A stretch of DNA of 50,006 nt from Alphaproteobacteria bacterium (GTDB lineage: Bacteria; Pseudomonadota; Alphaproteobacteria; SMXP01). Of this stretch, positions 41,597 through 50,006 are shown one piece after another; positions within the stretch are counted from its first letter, which is position 1, and each line of letters starts with the position of its first letter. The stretch spans positions 1-50,006 of the forward strand of contig JAJFIM010000172.1 of NCBI GenBank assembly GCA_021774995.1, read 5' to 3'. The translations under genes were made by a program, and so were the position numbers. The notes beneath the pieces were generated by a model. The model made no database searches and was not told where the DNA came from. It worked only from the letters and a program-made list of their open reading frames with translations.

Positions 41597-42034
41597 TTGA
41601 CCACTATTACAAGATATTTTTATCTGTTATATTTTCTTATGAGCCTATTTGATAAAAAACATTGCGCAGAGTTTGCCAAAACATTAACGGCCATGTGTGT
41701 TCGTAATGCAGAAATAGAACATATTCATGCTGGAAAAGCCCCTATCACAAAAACTGGTGATTATTCTGATGTGAAAATAATTGATGCCGAGGGTAATGAA
41801 TTCTCTTGGCATGAAGCTTCTCATATTTCAGATAATGAGATGAAAATATTGATGAAGGGCATAGTAAATAGGCTTTACACGTTTTTCATGCAAGGCGATG
41901 ATCCTCGTTTTGATAAGAATATGGAGTACCAAAAGCGATTTACACACAAATGGGACGAGCCAGAGATAGATAAAAATCTTGACTGCACGAAAGAAAATCC
42001 ATTTTCAGAGATATGCTCTAATAACAGCAAATGA
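41597..42034 (+). CDS. Hypothetical protein (131-145 aa)
   Basis: The frame starts at 41597, but an internal ATG at 41639 (M-S-L-F-D-K-K-H) gives a more natural soluble protein of 131 residues. The upstream piece is hydrophobic and could be leader sequence instead. The product has V-R-N-A-E-I-E-H-I-H-A-G in its first third and D-N-E-M-K-I-L-M-K-G-I-V-N-R-L-Y later. It is acidic overall. No family is recognised. It sits between the defence island and the transfer region. Confidence 0.5.
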   Translation: MTTITRYFYLLYFLMSLFDKKHCAEFAKTLTAMCVRNAEIEHIHAGKAPITKTGDYSDVKIIDAEGNEFSWHEASHISDNEMKILMKGIVNRLYTFFMQGDDPRFDKNMEYQKRFTHKWDEPEIDKNLDCTKENPFSEICSNNSK

Positions 42035-42066
42035 CCCAAGCAGCATAAAACTCTGTTTCCTTGTAA

Positions 42067-42531
42067 TTATTGATAAAAATATTGCCCTAAATACTCTCCA
42101 TTAACCCACATTTTGACGTAATGGGGCTTTGGCCGGATCAAAGCTTGATAATTCTCGCACCTGTCATTCTCTTGATATTGCCCAGGAGCGCATTGTGTAC
42201 GGTAGCACAAACCTTGCGTAGCCCTATATCCTTGCTGTTTTTCTCTTAAAACATAACCCTCATCACACGGCTCAAAACGCTCGTAACCTAGTTGATAGTA
42301 CCCATCAACTTTTTCTCCATTTGGCCCTGTTGTGCATGACGATAATTTAGGAAGAGGATCTCGACCTTTCTTTATGCGCTTCTTAAATTCACTATAGGCT
42401 CCGCCACAACCTGACGGGAATCCACCCGGCAAACAAATCCAAATAGCGCAGGCGTCTTGACTAGAAGCCAGTGCCGTTTTGCCATTGAAAATAATCAACA
42501 CAGCCACCACGATCATCATAAAAAATTTCAT
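42067..42531 (-). CDS. Secreted Cys-rich protein, probably transfer-associated
   Basis: This 154-residue protein has a clear signal peptide ending T-A-L-A (about residue 22). The mature part has many Cys (C-A-I-W-I-C-L-P-G-G-F-P-S-G-C-G-G at the start, then single Cys before conserved turns), so disulfide bonds in the periplasm or outside are likely. Similar proteins occur beside VirB clusters of alphaproteobacterial plasmids, often as conjugal transfer proteins of unknown function. It overlaps the XRE gene upstream by 4 bp, so the two are co-translated. Function is inferred from position only. Confidence 0.6.
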   Translation of the reverse strand: MKFFMMIVVAVLIIFNGKTALASSQDACAIWICLPGGFPSGCGGAYSEFKKRIKKGRDPLPKLSSCTTGPNGEKVDGYYQLGYERFEPCDEGYVLREKQQGYRATQGLCYRTQCAPGQYQENDRCENYQALIRPKPHYVKMWVNGEYLGQYFYQ

Positions 42532-42926
42532 TTACTTTTATCCTCCTGCTCTATGAAAGAAGTCTGATACTGCTGAGAAAATTGTCGCAATGTTCTAATA
42601 AGCGCTAAAAAATCAACCCTGATGTCGTTTGGCACACTATAGAATTCACTTACAAGTTGAAGAAGGTCATGATCTTCAATGTTAAACGGCGCGAGCTTCT
42701 CTATAAAAAAGTAATTGATGGAAACGCCAAGAATATCAGCACAATTCTTAAGTCTTTCTGCCGATAGCCTATTCTCACCTGTTTCATATTTGTGAATTTG
42801 CTGCGCTCTAACGCCTATAAGGTCACCTAATTCCCCCTGTGACAGCCTTCTGTTTTGGCGAAGAAAACTTAATTTTCTTCCTAAATTTGCGTTAAAGTCT
42901 ATGTTTTCTGATCTGGCTTGCTCCAT
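42528..42926 (-). CDS. XRE-family transcriptional regulator
   Basis: This 132-residue protein has a helix-turn-helix at about 15-70 (L-G-R-K-L-S-F-L-R-Q-N-R-R-L-S-Q-G-E-L-G-D-L-I-G-V). A helical C-terminus of about 50 residues probably serves dimerisation. It is divergent from virB2, with 265 bp between them, so it is a good candidate to control the transfer operon. It also drives the secreted Cys-rich gene by a 4-bp overlap. Confidence 0.8.
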   Translation of the reverse strand: MEQARSENIDFNANLGRKLSFLRQNRRLSQGELGDLIGVRAQQIHKYETGENRLSAERLKNCADILGVSINYFFIEKLAPFNIEDHDLLQLVSEFYSVPNDIRVDFLALIRTLRQFSQQYQTSFIEQEDKSK

Positions 42927-43068
42927 TTTTTTATCCGTTCATTTGGTTCACAAGCACAAGCCAAAGTTTCCAATCTCGTAACTTCATAGACACATATCCC
43001 TAAAATTAGGCCAACAAGGGCATGTGCGGGTTAATACTGAGATTATGATCGGGATTATCTGCTCACAT

Positions 43069-43086
43069 AATAGGATTCAACCTATT
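43069..43086. promoter_or_regulatory. Inverted repeat upstream of virB2
   Basis: AATAGG-ATTCAA-CCTATT is an 18-bp inverted repeat in the divergent region between the XRE gene and virB2. Size and position suit an XRE operator. The same region contains two GATTAT repeats near 43040-43058. Confidence 0.4.
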
Positions 43087-43191
43087 GCGTATAAGTTTAG
43101 TCCATTTTTAAACCCTGACGTGAAAGCCCTTGTAATTACAGAGAGATAGCCTTCTATGGGAGAAAATAACGAATTCAAATGAGGGAGTACC

Positions 43192-43482
43192 ATGCGCAGC
43201 ACACATCTATTATTCTTAATGCTTTCACTGATACTTATTTCATTTCCTGAAACTGCATATGCACAAGCGTTATTTGATTCAGGCACTAATTTCCTTACTG
43301 CTCTGCAAAATCTTCTTACCAACACATGGGCGCGGATTATCGCCATCATTGCTGTTATTGGCCTTGGCATACTCTGGATGACAGGAAGATTGGCATGGGG
43401 TGTTGCCGCTTCAATTATTGGCGGAATTATACTTGTATTCGGCGCTCCTGCGATCGTGGACAGTATAGCTGGCTCGCTTTAG
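43192..43482 (+). CDS. virB2: VirB2-type pilin
   Basis: This 96-residue pre-pilin has a signal peptide with cleavage after A-Y-A (about residue 24), a short loop, then two hydrophobic helices (about 48-65 and 69-90) as in VirB2/TrbC. It would be the main subunit of the conjugative pilus. GAGGGAGTACC gives a strong ribosome binding site. It opens the plus-strand transfer operon. No VirB1 lytic transglycosylase precedes it. Confidence 0.9.
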   Translation: MRSTHLLFLMLSLILISFPETAYAQALFDSGTNFLTALQNLLTNTWARIIAIIAVIGLGILWMTGRLAWGVAASIIGGIILVFGAPAIVDSIAGSL

Positions 43483-43493
43483 AGAGCCGGCAA

Positions 43494-43802
43494 ATGAATT
43501 ATGAAGAAGATATAGATTTTGACCCATTATTTGTTGGTATGACCAGGCCCCCAATAGTCATGGGCGTTCCAATGGAATTTTTCGGTATCAACTTTATTTT
43601 ATTTGGAATAGGCATGATCGCTTTTTCTTCTTTAACAGCAAAAGCCCTTTTTGTTTTGCTGGCCTGTTTGCCTCTCCATGCTTTGGGGTACATCGCAACT
43701 GAGAAAGAGCCTCACTGGATGAGTATATATCTCACAAAAATTACCAAGTGTGGCCCTATCCAAAACAAGGGCTTTTGGAAAACCAATAGCTATAAACCAT
43801 GA
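43494..43802 (+). CDS. virB3: VirB3 inner-membrane protein
   Basis: This 102-residue protein begins M-N-Y-E-E-D-I-D-F-D-P-L-F-V-G-M-T-R-P-P, the usual VirB3 opening, then has two adjacent hydrophobic helices (about 22-60) and a polar end. The ATG at 43494 is chosen because the upstream part of the open frame lies inside virB2 in another frame. VirB3 works with VirB4 at the base of the secretion channel. It is 11 bp after virB2 and 15 bp before virB4. Confidence 0.9.
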   Translation: MNYEEDIDFDPLFVGMTRPPIVMGVPMEFFGINFILFGIGMIAFSSLTAKALFVLLACLPLHALGYIATEKEPHWMSIYLTKITKCGPIQNKGFWKTNSYKP

Positions 43803-43817
43803 GGGTAAGAAATAATT

Positions 43818-46226
43818 TTGTTAAAAGCCATAAGAAGAAAGGATATGCAGCTTGGAAGAATCGCGCAGCGTGAAGTTTCTGCGGCAAGCTTCATTCCGTA
43901 TTCAAGGCATTATGACGACACAACATTAAAAACCAAAGCAGGATACCTTCTCAAAATTATAAAGATTGAAGGCCTTCCTTTTGAAACGGCCGATCAAGCT
44001 GATTTAAACGCCAGAAAGAACATCCGCGCTACACTTTTAAGAGGCATCAGCAACTCTCGCTTTGCTATTTATCATCACACTATTCGCCGCCGCGTATCAG
44101 ATAAGCTAGACGGATTATTTGAAAATGATTGGTGCCGGCAACTTGATACAGCCTATCAAGAAAAGCTGTCTCAAAAGAATATGTTCGTGAACGAACAATA
44201 TATTACAATCGTGAGACGCCCCCCGCAGAGCAAAATTGGAATAATGGCCAATATTAGCGGCATCGTCTTTTCTTCTGTAGATCGGTCTGCACGAGAACAA
44301 AAAGACTTTGAAAACCTTAAAGCTCTCAACGAAGCCGTAAACAATATCGTTTCAACTCTAAAACCATACAAACCAAGGGTTTTGAGTGTTATTGATACTG
44401 ACAAAGGTGCATTTTCAGAAAACTTATCGTTTCTTTCCTATTTGATAAATTTGGAAGATAAGCAGGTACGCTTGCCCGCCTGCTCTATAGCAGAATATTT
44501 GCCTGAAAAACGGATTTCATTTGGACGAGAAACTTTTGAAATGCGAGGGGCGGCATCAAGTGATGTCAAGCTAGGCGCAGTGTTATCAGTTAAAGAATAC
44601 GATAACTCTACCGGCCCTGGTATGTTAGATTCATTCCTTCGCCTTCCCCATGAATTTATACTGACACAATCTTTTGGTTTTGTTGATAGGCAGACCTCCC
44701 TCAGCGCCATGAACGAAGCTGAAAGGAAAATGATTGCTTCAGAACAAGGAGCAGACAGCCTTATTATAGATATTCAAGACGCAAAAAATGACCTGTCTTC
44801 GGGAAAATCTTCATTTGGAGAACATCATATTTCACTGACTGTCTTTGCGGACGATAAAGACCAGCTTGATAAATCAATCAGTGACTCATTGAGTGCATTT
44901 ACCAATATTGGCTTAATTTGTACACGTGAAGATGTAAATTTAGAACCTGCGTTTTGGGCAAATCTACCTGCTAACTTCAGCTATATTTCGAGAAGATCAC
45001 TTATCTCAAACCAAAATTTCGCCAGTTTTGCCAGTCTGCATACTTTTCCAGCCGGAAGCAAAACTGAGAACCACTGGGGCAGTGCAATTACTAGGCTAGA
45101 AACAACCTCTGGCACACCATACTGGTTCAATTTTCATGAGCGTGATGTCGGAAATTTTACGGTTATCGGCCCTACTGGTACAGGCAAAACCGTTTTACTA
45201 ACTTTTCTCATGGCTCAAGCACAAAGATTAAAACCACGTTCTGTATATTTCGATAAAGATCGAGGAGCTGAAATCTTTATACGAGCGATTGGTGGCGAAT
45301 ATACGATTGTAAGCCCTGGCAAGCCTACGGGATTAAACCCACTACTATTACAAGATACGCCCAAAAACAGAGGGTTTTTAAGAGACTGGCTACAGCTTCT
45401 TGTATCTGACGATAATCATCACCGATTAACATCGAAAGAAATTGATATTATTTCGGACGCCGTAAATGCAAATTATGAAGCCCCTCCTGAAAACAGACGC
45501 CTGCGCTATTTGGCAGAACTTTTGGCAGGTTATGGATCAGAAAACGACTCTTCACTTGGGGAACGCATTGCGAAATGGCACTCCAATGGTGAACGGGCGT
45601 GGTTATTTGACAGTGCCACTGACAGCTTATCACTAGACAACCAAACTATTGGATTTGATTTAACATCAATTCTGGATGATCCAAAAGCCCGCGCTCCTTG
45701 GCTTCTATACGTTTTTCATAGAATTGACGAACTGCTTGATGGGCAAAAAACCATTCTCATGCTCGATGAGGGCTGGAAGATGCTTGATGACCCCGTATTT
45801 ACAGCGCGCATAAAAGATTGGATGAAAACAATCCGTAAACAAAACGGCATACTCGGTTTTGCAACACAATCTGTCAGAGATGCACTGAACTCAGAGGTTG
45901 GCGATACGATAATTGAACAATCATTTACCCAAATATTTTTGCCCAATAATAAAGCGTCTGAAGAAGATTACTGTAAGGGTTTTGGCCTTACCCACCAAGA
46001 GCTAATGATAATCCGTGAACTTACACCAGAGTCACGCTGTTTCTTAGTAAAGCACGGCAGCGACTCTGTGATCGCCAAACTAGATTTAGACAACATGGAT
46101 GATTTCATTTCAGTGCTATCCGGCAGAACTGAAACTGTGAAGCTCCTTGAAGAGATTATGGACGAAACTGGGACAGAACCAGATAAGTGGCTGAACGCAT
46201 TTTTACAAAGGAGTAGGAAGCTATGA
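43818..46226 (+). CDS. virB4: VirB4 ATPase of the type IV secretion system
   Basis: This 802-residue VirB4/TrbE-type ATPase has the Walker A motif G-P-T-G-T-G-K-T at about 451-458 and Walker B I-L-M-L-D-E-G-W near 645. A conserved C-terminal R-E-L-T-P-E-S-R follows. It energises pilus assembly and DNA transfer at the inner membrane. The start is TTG, with GAGGG upstream; an ATG nine codons later has a ribosome binding site that is too close. The length is normal for the family. Its stop overlaps the virB5 start by 4 bp. Confidence 0.95.
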   Translation: MLKAIRRKDMQLGRIAQREVSAASFIPYSRHYDDTTLKTKAGYLLKIIKIEGLPFETADQADLNARKNIRATLLRGISNSRFAIYHHTIRRRVSDKLDGLFENDWCRQLDTAYQEKLSQKNMFVNEQYITIVRRPPQSKIGIMANISGIVFSSVDRSAREQKDFENLKALNEAVNNIVSTLKPYKPRVLSVIDTDKGAFSENLSFLSYLINLEDKQVRLPACSIAEYLPEKRISFGRETFEMRGAASSDVKLGAVLSVKEYDNSTGPGMLDSFLRLPHEFILTQSFGFVDRQTSLSAMNEAERKMIASEQGADSLIIDIQDAKNDLSSGKSSFGEHHISLTVFADDKDQLDKSISDSLSAFTNIGLICTREDVNLEPAFWANLPANFSYISRRSLISNQNFASFASLHTFPAGSKTENHWGSAITRLETTSGTPYWFNFHERDVGNFTVIGPTGTGKTVLLTFLMAQAQRLKPRSVYFDKDRGAEIFIRAIGGEYTIVSPGKPTGLNPLLLQDTPKNRGFLRDWLQLLVSDDNHHRLTSKEIDIISDAVNANYEAPPENRRLRYLAELLAGYGSENDSSLGERIAKWHSNGERAWLFDSATDSLSLDNQTIGFDLTSILDDPKARAPWLLYVFHRIDELLDGQKTILMLDEGWKMLDDPVFTARIKDWMKTIRKQNGILGFATQSVRDALNSEVGDTIIEQSFTQIFLPNNKASEEDYCKGFGLTHQELMIIRELTPESRCFLVKHGSDSVIAKLDLDNMDDFISVLSGRTETVKLLEEIMDETGTEPDKWLNAFLQRSRKL

Positions 46227-46969
46227 AATTATTAAAAATATTGATGCTCTCCGCCGCAATTTTGGTTTGCCAAAACTTGGAAGTTAAAGCGCAGGGCATA
46301 CCCGTCTATGACAATGCAGGCTTCGTGCAACTGATTGCACAAGTAAATGCTATGGCTGATGACTACCAAAAACAAATCCAGCAGCTTGAAGAAGCAGTCA
46401 GGCAATCAGACGCCATTACCGGCACGCGGAACATGGGTGATGTAGCAAACGGGCTATTAGAACAGCAATTACGCGAGTATCTCCCTAATACGTGGCAAGA
46501 GACTATGAATATTATAAACAGCGGAAATATCCCAACCGGCGCACTTGGCACACAAAGCATATACAGCAATCTCTATGATGAATACTCCCCATTAACTGGA
46601 TCGGATTTAATGCCATCAGATCCATCAAGCAATGTCGCCAAAGCAATAGATCGCAGAACCGAAACAACCTATGCAGCCATGTCTGCAAGCGAACAAGCAT
46701 ACAATAATGTTCCTGTAAGAATGCAAACCTATGAAACATTATTAGACGAGCTTAATAGCAGCGATGATCTAAAAACGTCCGTGGATCTTCAAGCTAGAAT
46801 TACAGCAGAAAACGGAGTGGCACTTAATGAGCTGATGAGGCTCAACGCAATTCGTATTCAACAAAATGCGTCAGTTGATAACGAAACACTGATGAATAGC
46901 CGCAGAGCCAGCTCATTCAATGTCTACGACCCTGCCCTTGCAAGAGCAGCTATGGAACTACCAAACTAA
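46223..46969 (+). CDS. virB5: VirB5 minor pilus protein
   Basis: This 248-residue protein has a signal peptide ending near V-K-A (residue 23). The mature part is helical: G-I-P-V-Y-D-N-A-G-F at 25-34, then helices with Q-I-Q-Q-L-E-E-A, and a C-terminal E-N-G-V-A-L-N-E-L-M-R-L. This is the VirB5/TraC pattern. It is exported and placed at the pilus tip. AGGAAGCT precedes the ATG, which overlaps the virB4 stop. Confidence 0.9.
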   Translation: MKLLKILMLSAAILVCQNLEVKAQGIPVYDNAGFVQLIAQVNAMADDYQKQIQQLEEAVRQSDAITGTRNMGDVANGLLEQQLREYLPNTWQETMNIINSGNIPTGALGTQSIYSNLYDEYSPLTGSDLMPSDPSSNVAKAIDRRTETTYAAMSASEQAYNNVPVRMQTYETLLDELNSSDDLKTSVDLQARITAENGVALNELMRLNAIRIQQNASVDNETLMNSRRASSFNVYDPALARAAMELPN

Positions 46970-46980
46970 GGAGAAAAACT

Positions 46981-47166
46981 ATGAAAAAACTACTCACTAT
47001 TGCCTGCGTAATATCTGCACTTTCCCTTGGCGGCTGTGCTTCTCAATACAAAGAGAAAAAAGCCCCGTGCGGAAATGCAAAAACAGCCTCTTTATCGAGC
47101 AATCCCTGTGATCCACTGCCAATCAATGTCGCGGTGATTAAAACAAAGGGCACTAAAAACTCATGA
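46981..47166 (+). CDS. Small lipoprotein, VirB7-like or entry exclusion
   Basis: This 61-residue protein has a lipoprotein signal with L-G-G-C at 16-19. The mature part of ~43 residues has two further Cys and a Pro-rich section (D-P-L-P-I-N-V-A-V). Size and place between virB5 and virB6 fit VirB7, the lipoprotein that stabilises VirB9, but EexN-type exclusion lipoproteins occupy the same position. AAGGAGAAAAACT precedes the ATG, and its stop overlaps the next gene's start. Confidence 0.65.
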   Translation: MKKLLTIACVISALSLGGCASQYKEKKAPCGNAKTASLSSNPCDPLPINVAVIKTKGTKNS

Positions 47167-47558
47167 GAAAAAAAATCTTAATAACATCACTGGCCGCAAC
47201 GCTGAGCTTAACGGCCTGCTTTGGTGAAAAGAACCCTCTTAACGAAATTTCTCCTACGATTTTAGCCAATGAAATATTTGAAATTGGAGAGGATGCAAAT
47301 GATTGTATGCAGCTCTGGGACAACCCAAAAGCCGCAAGCCCTCAAGGAGTTATATATCAAACTTGCGAGGACAGCGCTTCCAAAATCGCCATTCATTTCA
47401 CAAAAGCAGGATACGGCGACATAACTGCTTACAACGTAAAATCCCTAAATAATTGGGAGAATATTGAGGCCGAAGTGAAAGTCTTGAGAAAAACTAGGCG
47501 TGAAAACGTAGGAGATACAATGAAAAACGTATTTCCAGACTGGAGCAAACAGCCTTGA
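47163..47558 (+). CDS. Second lipoprotein of the transfer operon
   Basis: This 131-residue protein has a lipoprotein signal with L-T-A-C at 16-19. A helical mature domain with two Cys (D-C-M-Q-L-W and Y-Q-T-C-E-D) follows. It overlaps both neighbours by 4 bp. I do not recognise the family. It is longer than usual VirB7 or EexN proteins and could be an exclusion protein or a further outer-membrane component. Confidence 0.65.
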   Translation: MRKKILITSLAATLSLTACFGEKNPLNEISPTILANEIFEIGEDANDCMQLWDNPKAASPQGVIYQTCEDSASKIAIHFTKAGYGDITAYNVKSLNNWENIEAEVKVLRKTRRENVGDTMKNVFPDWSKQP

Positions 47559-48562
47559 TTGAAACGATCATCAATAATGTTGATTCAATTATACTCGCTT
47601 TCGTTCAAGGAGCGTTCGGGAGCTTGACACCTATTGTGCAAATTCTCTGGCGCCTGATGTTTATTATTTTCATAGCTGTTTTTGGCTATAAGGTCATCAT
47701 TTCGGGGCGATTTGCGGCCAACGATCTTATCGTGAACACATTGAAAATCATAATCCTCCTGCTCATTGCAACAGAATGGGACACCTTTTTTCTTCTCGTC
47801 TACAATATGGCCACTGATTTACCTTCAGACATTGCCGGACAAATAATGAGCGGTGCCGCAAACGCCACTCCTGGGGCAGTCGCCAGTGATGATGCTTCTG
47901 CAAATCTTATCCTTTCTGACTTTTATGATCGCGCATTGGTCATAGTGACCCAAATTTTGGAAGGTGCGAGATGGTATGAGGTGGGTAAATACTTTTATGC
48001 TTTTATTATATGGTTTGGTGCATTGGCTCTTTCAGGATATGCCGCGATGTTAATCGTTTTGTCCAAGATTGCGGTGGCTATTTTATTATCAATCGGCCCC
48101 CTATTCATCCTTCTGCTGATATTTGCAAACACGCGCTCTTTATTTGAAGGTTGGCTAAGGACGTTACTCAACTATGCGGTCATTCCTATATTCGTGTATG
48201 CGTTATTGGCTTTACTGCTGACTATTTCAGACCCGCCCCTCGTAAGTTTAGAGAACAATACAACGGGTTCTTCAAATACCCTTTCTTATATTGGCGCGTT
48301 TATTTTTGTCTCGTTTGTTTCTGTCTTACTTTTAATGCAGGTAATGAATATTGCCGCATCAATAACAGGCGGATTATCACTCTCAACAATGGGATCAGCC
48401 TCATGGGGTGTAAGAACGGCTGGACGCTTAGGAAAAGGCACTCCAAAAGGCGCATTTACATCAGGCGTCTTCGCTTATAACGCCGCCCGCCATCCTGTCC
48501 AGTCATCAAAAGCCATTGGTAAACGATTGGCCACGTCAGCAAAAAAGATTAGAGGGTTTTAA
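47555..48562 (+). CDS. virB6: VirB6 polytopic membrane protein
   Basis: This 335-residue protein has at least six hydrophobic helices (about 25-50, 60-80, 140-175, 180-200, 205-228 and 245-270), the core pattern of VirB6/TrbL, and a basic cytoplasmic tail. It forms part of the inner-membrane channel. The start is TTG overlapping the previous stop (TTGA), with GGAGC upstream. It lies before virB8, as in the usual P-type order. Confidence 0.9.
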   Translation: MIETIINNVDSIILAFVQGAFGSLTPIVQILWRLMFIIFIAVFGYKVIISGRFAANDLIVNTLKIIILLLIATEWDTFFLLVYNMATDLPSDIAGQIMSGAANATPGAVASDDASANLILSDFYDRALVIVTQILEGARWYEVGKYFYAFIIWFGALALSGYAAMLIVLSKIAVAILLSIGPLFILLLIFANTRSLFEGWLRTLLNYAVIPIFVYALLALLLTISDPPLVSLENNTTGSSNTLSYIGAFIFVSFVSVLLLMQVMNIAASITGGLSLSTMGSASWGVRTAGRLGKGTPKGAFTSGVFAYNAARHPVQSSKAIGKRLATSAKKIRGF

Positions 48563-48564
48563 AT

Positions 48565-49239
48565 ATGTCTAAGAATAGAGAGGATTATTACAATAAAGCA
48601 TCAACGTGGGATCAAGAGATAATCGCCAATGCGTTAATTTCTAAGAAACGTGCTTGGATTGTCGCTTTTTTCTGTATGGGTATTTCAATGTTAAGCCTGT
48701 TCACGCTTATTTTGATTTTACCCTTAAAAACCTTTGAGCCTTATGTTGTTACCGTCGATAGGGCTACTGGCTATTTGGAAGTGGCTAAAGGTTTGAACGA
48801 TTTAACCCTCTCAGAAGATGAAGCTGTCACTGAAGCAAACCTTGTGAAGTATGTTTCTTTGAGAGAACAATACAATCCCGCCATCTTAAAAGAGAACTAT
48901 GAAACTGTTGAAATCATGTCAGATGGACAGGCCTTAAAAGAGTATCAAGAGCTATGGGCGGCGAGTAACTCTAATAATCCATCCATAAAATTAGGCCGTA
49001 AAACCTCGATAGATATAAAAATAAAATCTGTTTCCTTCATTAACGACAAAACAGCTTCCATCCGCTTCTTACGTGAAGTTAGAGAGAATGATCGCGTAAA
49101 AACCAGCCATTGGAACGCAGTCATACAATTCCGCTATTCACAAAAACCTATGCAGATGAAAGACAGATTTTCTAACCCCCTTGGATTCCAAGTCACAACT
49201 TACCGCGTCAACCCAGAAGTATTGGAGATTATACGATGA
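48565..49239 (+). CDS. virB8: VirB8 assembly factor
   Basis: This 224-residue protein has a short cytoplasmic N-terminus with Y-Y-N-K-A-S-T-W-D-Q-E, one hydrophobic helix (about 30-53), then the periplasmic NTF2-like domain with P-Y-V-V-T-V-D-R-A-T-G at 59-69 and the C-terminal G-F-Q-V-T-T-Y-R. It links inner- and outer-membrane parts of the channel. It starts 2 bp after virB6. Its stop overlaps the virB9 start by 4 bp (ATGA). Confidence 0.93.
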   Translation: MSKNREDYYNKASTWDQEIIANALISKKRAWIVAFFCMGISMLSLFTLILILPLKTFEPYVVTVDRATGYLEVAKGLNDLTLSEDEAVTEANLVKYVSLREQYNPAILKENYETVEIMSDGQALKEYQELWAASNSNNPSIKLGRKTSIDIKIKSVSFINDKTASIRFLREVRENDRVKTSHWNAVIQFRYSQKPMQMKDRFSNPLGFQVTTYRVNPEVLEIIR

Positions 49240-50006
49240 AACTAAAACCCCTACTCTTAAACACAGCCATAATTTCTTGCTTATTTATAAGCCCTGCTCT
49301 GGCTGGAAAAAACCCTCGGCCAATGACTGCCGATGCCCGTGTAAAAATTGTGACATACCATGAAAGTGACGTTTATCAAGTCAGAGGGCATTACGGATAT
49401 TCAACCGTGATTGAATTGTCGCCCAAAGAACGTATCGAAACAATATCACTAGGAGATACGGAGAGCTGGCAGGTCATGAAGCCTGGAAAACCAAATATCA
49501 TGTTTATCAAGCCTCTTGAGGAAGACGCCGCTACCAACATGACGGTCATTACAGATAAAAGAATGTATACGTTTGAGCTTACAGCCAGCCAAGCATATTC
49601 CCACAGGTCACCCGATCTAACATTTCGTCTAAAATTCCACTACGCAGACGATGCCGCACAAGAATTAGCCTACATTGGAAGTGTGTCAGAAGCCTATTAT
49701 AACCCGCTTGAAGGCACTGACGCTACAGACTTGAATTTTGATTACAGCTATGCCGGATCAAAAAGATTGCGCCCTATTCGAGCCTTTGATGATGGCGTTT
49801 TCACATACTTTCAATTCAAAGATTTTGATGTAATGCCTGCTGTTTTTGCCGTTGATGAAAATGGAAATGAACGCCTTGTTAATTTTAATGTGCAAGGAAA
49901 ATATGTGGTTGTTTCCGGCTTAGGATCACAATTCACTTTAAGAGACGGCGAGACAGCCACCTGCATTTTCAATGAAACATTTCCAAAACCAGAACCCGAA
50001 GTGGTC
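49236..50006 (+). CDS. virB9: VirB9, cut by the right edge
   Basis: The frame is open from ATG 49236 to the end of the window (257 codons). It has a signal peptide ending S-P-A-L-A (about residue 23). The N-terminal VirB9 domain has V-Y-Q-V-R-G-H-Y-G-Y-S-T at about 46-57 and G-D-T-E-S-W near 73-78. T-D-K-R-M-Y-T-F follows, then F-D-D-G-V-F-T-Y-F-Q-F in the C-terminal domain. VirB9 forms the outer-membrane core with VirB7 and VirB10. Only the last few residues are missing. Confidence 0.93.
   Translation, partial: MKLKPLLLNTAIISCLFISPALAGKNPRPMTADARVKIVTYHESDVYQVRGHYGYSTVIELSPKERIETISLGDTESWQVMKPGKPNIMFIKPLEEDAATNMTVITDKRMYTFELTASQAYSHRSPDLTFRLKFHYADDAAQELAYIGSVSEAYYNPLEGTDATDLNFDYSYAGSKRLRPIRAFDDGVFTYFQFKDFDVMPAVFAVDENGNERLVNFNVQGKYVVVSGLGSQFTLRDGETATCIFNETFPKPEPEVV

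Noticed and set aside
43326..43493. Upstream extension of virB3
   Set aside because: The extension lies inside virB2 in another frame and has a Cys/Trp/Arg-rich composition. The VirB3 opening begins at 43494.
1..50006. CRISPR arrays, tRNA and rRNA genes
   Set aside because: No regularly spaced repeats, cloverleaf-like segments or conserved rRNA stretches were noticed on either strand.

Overview
The window looks like a segment of a large conjugative plasmid, or a plasmid-like integrative element, from an alphaproteobacterium with AT-leaning DNA. The evidence is a RepC-type replication initiator, a VirC1-like ParA with a small partner, a KorB-like ParB, a VirD2-type relaxase with a DUF3363-like C-terminus, DUF736 and DUF6876 backbone genes, ArdC, and a VirB-type type IV secretion locus. 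No rRNA, tRNA, CRISPR array or core housekeeping gene was seen. The species cannot be named from the sequence alone.

Layout. (1) 1-3337, plus strand: the end of a probable heavy-metal resistance cassette (His-rich fragment, HupE/UreJ-like protein, membrane-anchor protein, 42-residue membrane peptide, MFS exporter with a His-rich tail). (2) 3330-17495, minus strand: the plasmid backbone, with the mobilisation block (relaxase, RHH protein, small membrane protein), DUF736, a DUF4942-type adenine methylase, ParB, small accessory genes, two stability modules (mobile mystery A/Fic and HipBA), and parA-RHH-repC. (3) 17496-18710: the repC leader with a candidate counter-transcribed RNA, a repeat-rich zone, and a KfrA-like DNA-binding coiled-coil gene. 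(4) 18731-23287: an ardC-nuclease operon whose nuclease gene is split inside its signal peptide by an IS1111-type IS110-family element, then a clamp-like gene, a lipoprotein and a collapsed DUF2779 gene. (5) 23364-41275, plus strand: a large defence-type island. (6) 41313-42926: small genes. (7) 43192 to the right edge: virB2-virB3-virB4-virB5-two lipoproteins-virB6-virB8-virB9 (cut by the edge).

The most interesting part is 23364-35604. Nine genes there are packed with overlaps or tiny gaps. An HTH gene is followed by an MmeI-like methyltransferase whose N-terminal nuclease residues are not visible, a CoiA-like nuclease, an SF2 helicase and a GIY-YIG nuclease. These run without a break into a HEPN-like/zinc-ribbon protein, a DUF4297/Cap4-like nuclease, an ABC-three-component middle protein and an SMC/Rad50-like ATPase. 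This reads as a restriction-like module joined to an ABC-three-component conflict module. A DUF2130 nuclease, an LRAT-like/XRE-membrane pair and an SF1 helicase-nuclease follow.

The genes divide into replication and partition (repC, ctRNA candidate, parA/RHH, parB), transfer (relaxase, VirB proteins), protection on entry (ardC, methylase), retention (HipBA, Fic pair) and cargo (metal resistance, defence island). The coupling protein VirD4 and VirB10/VirB11 are not in the window and may lie beyond the right edge.
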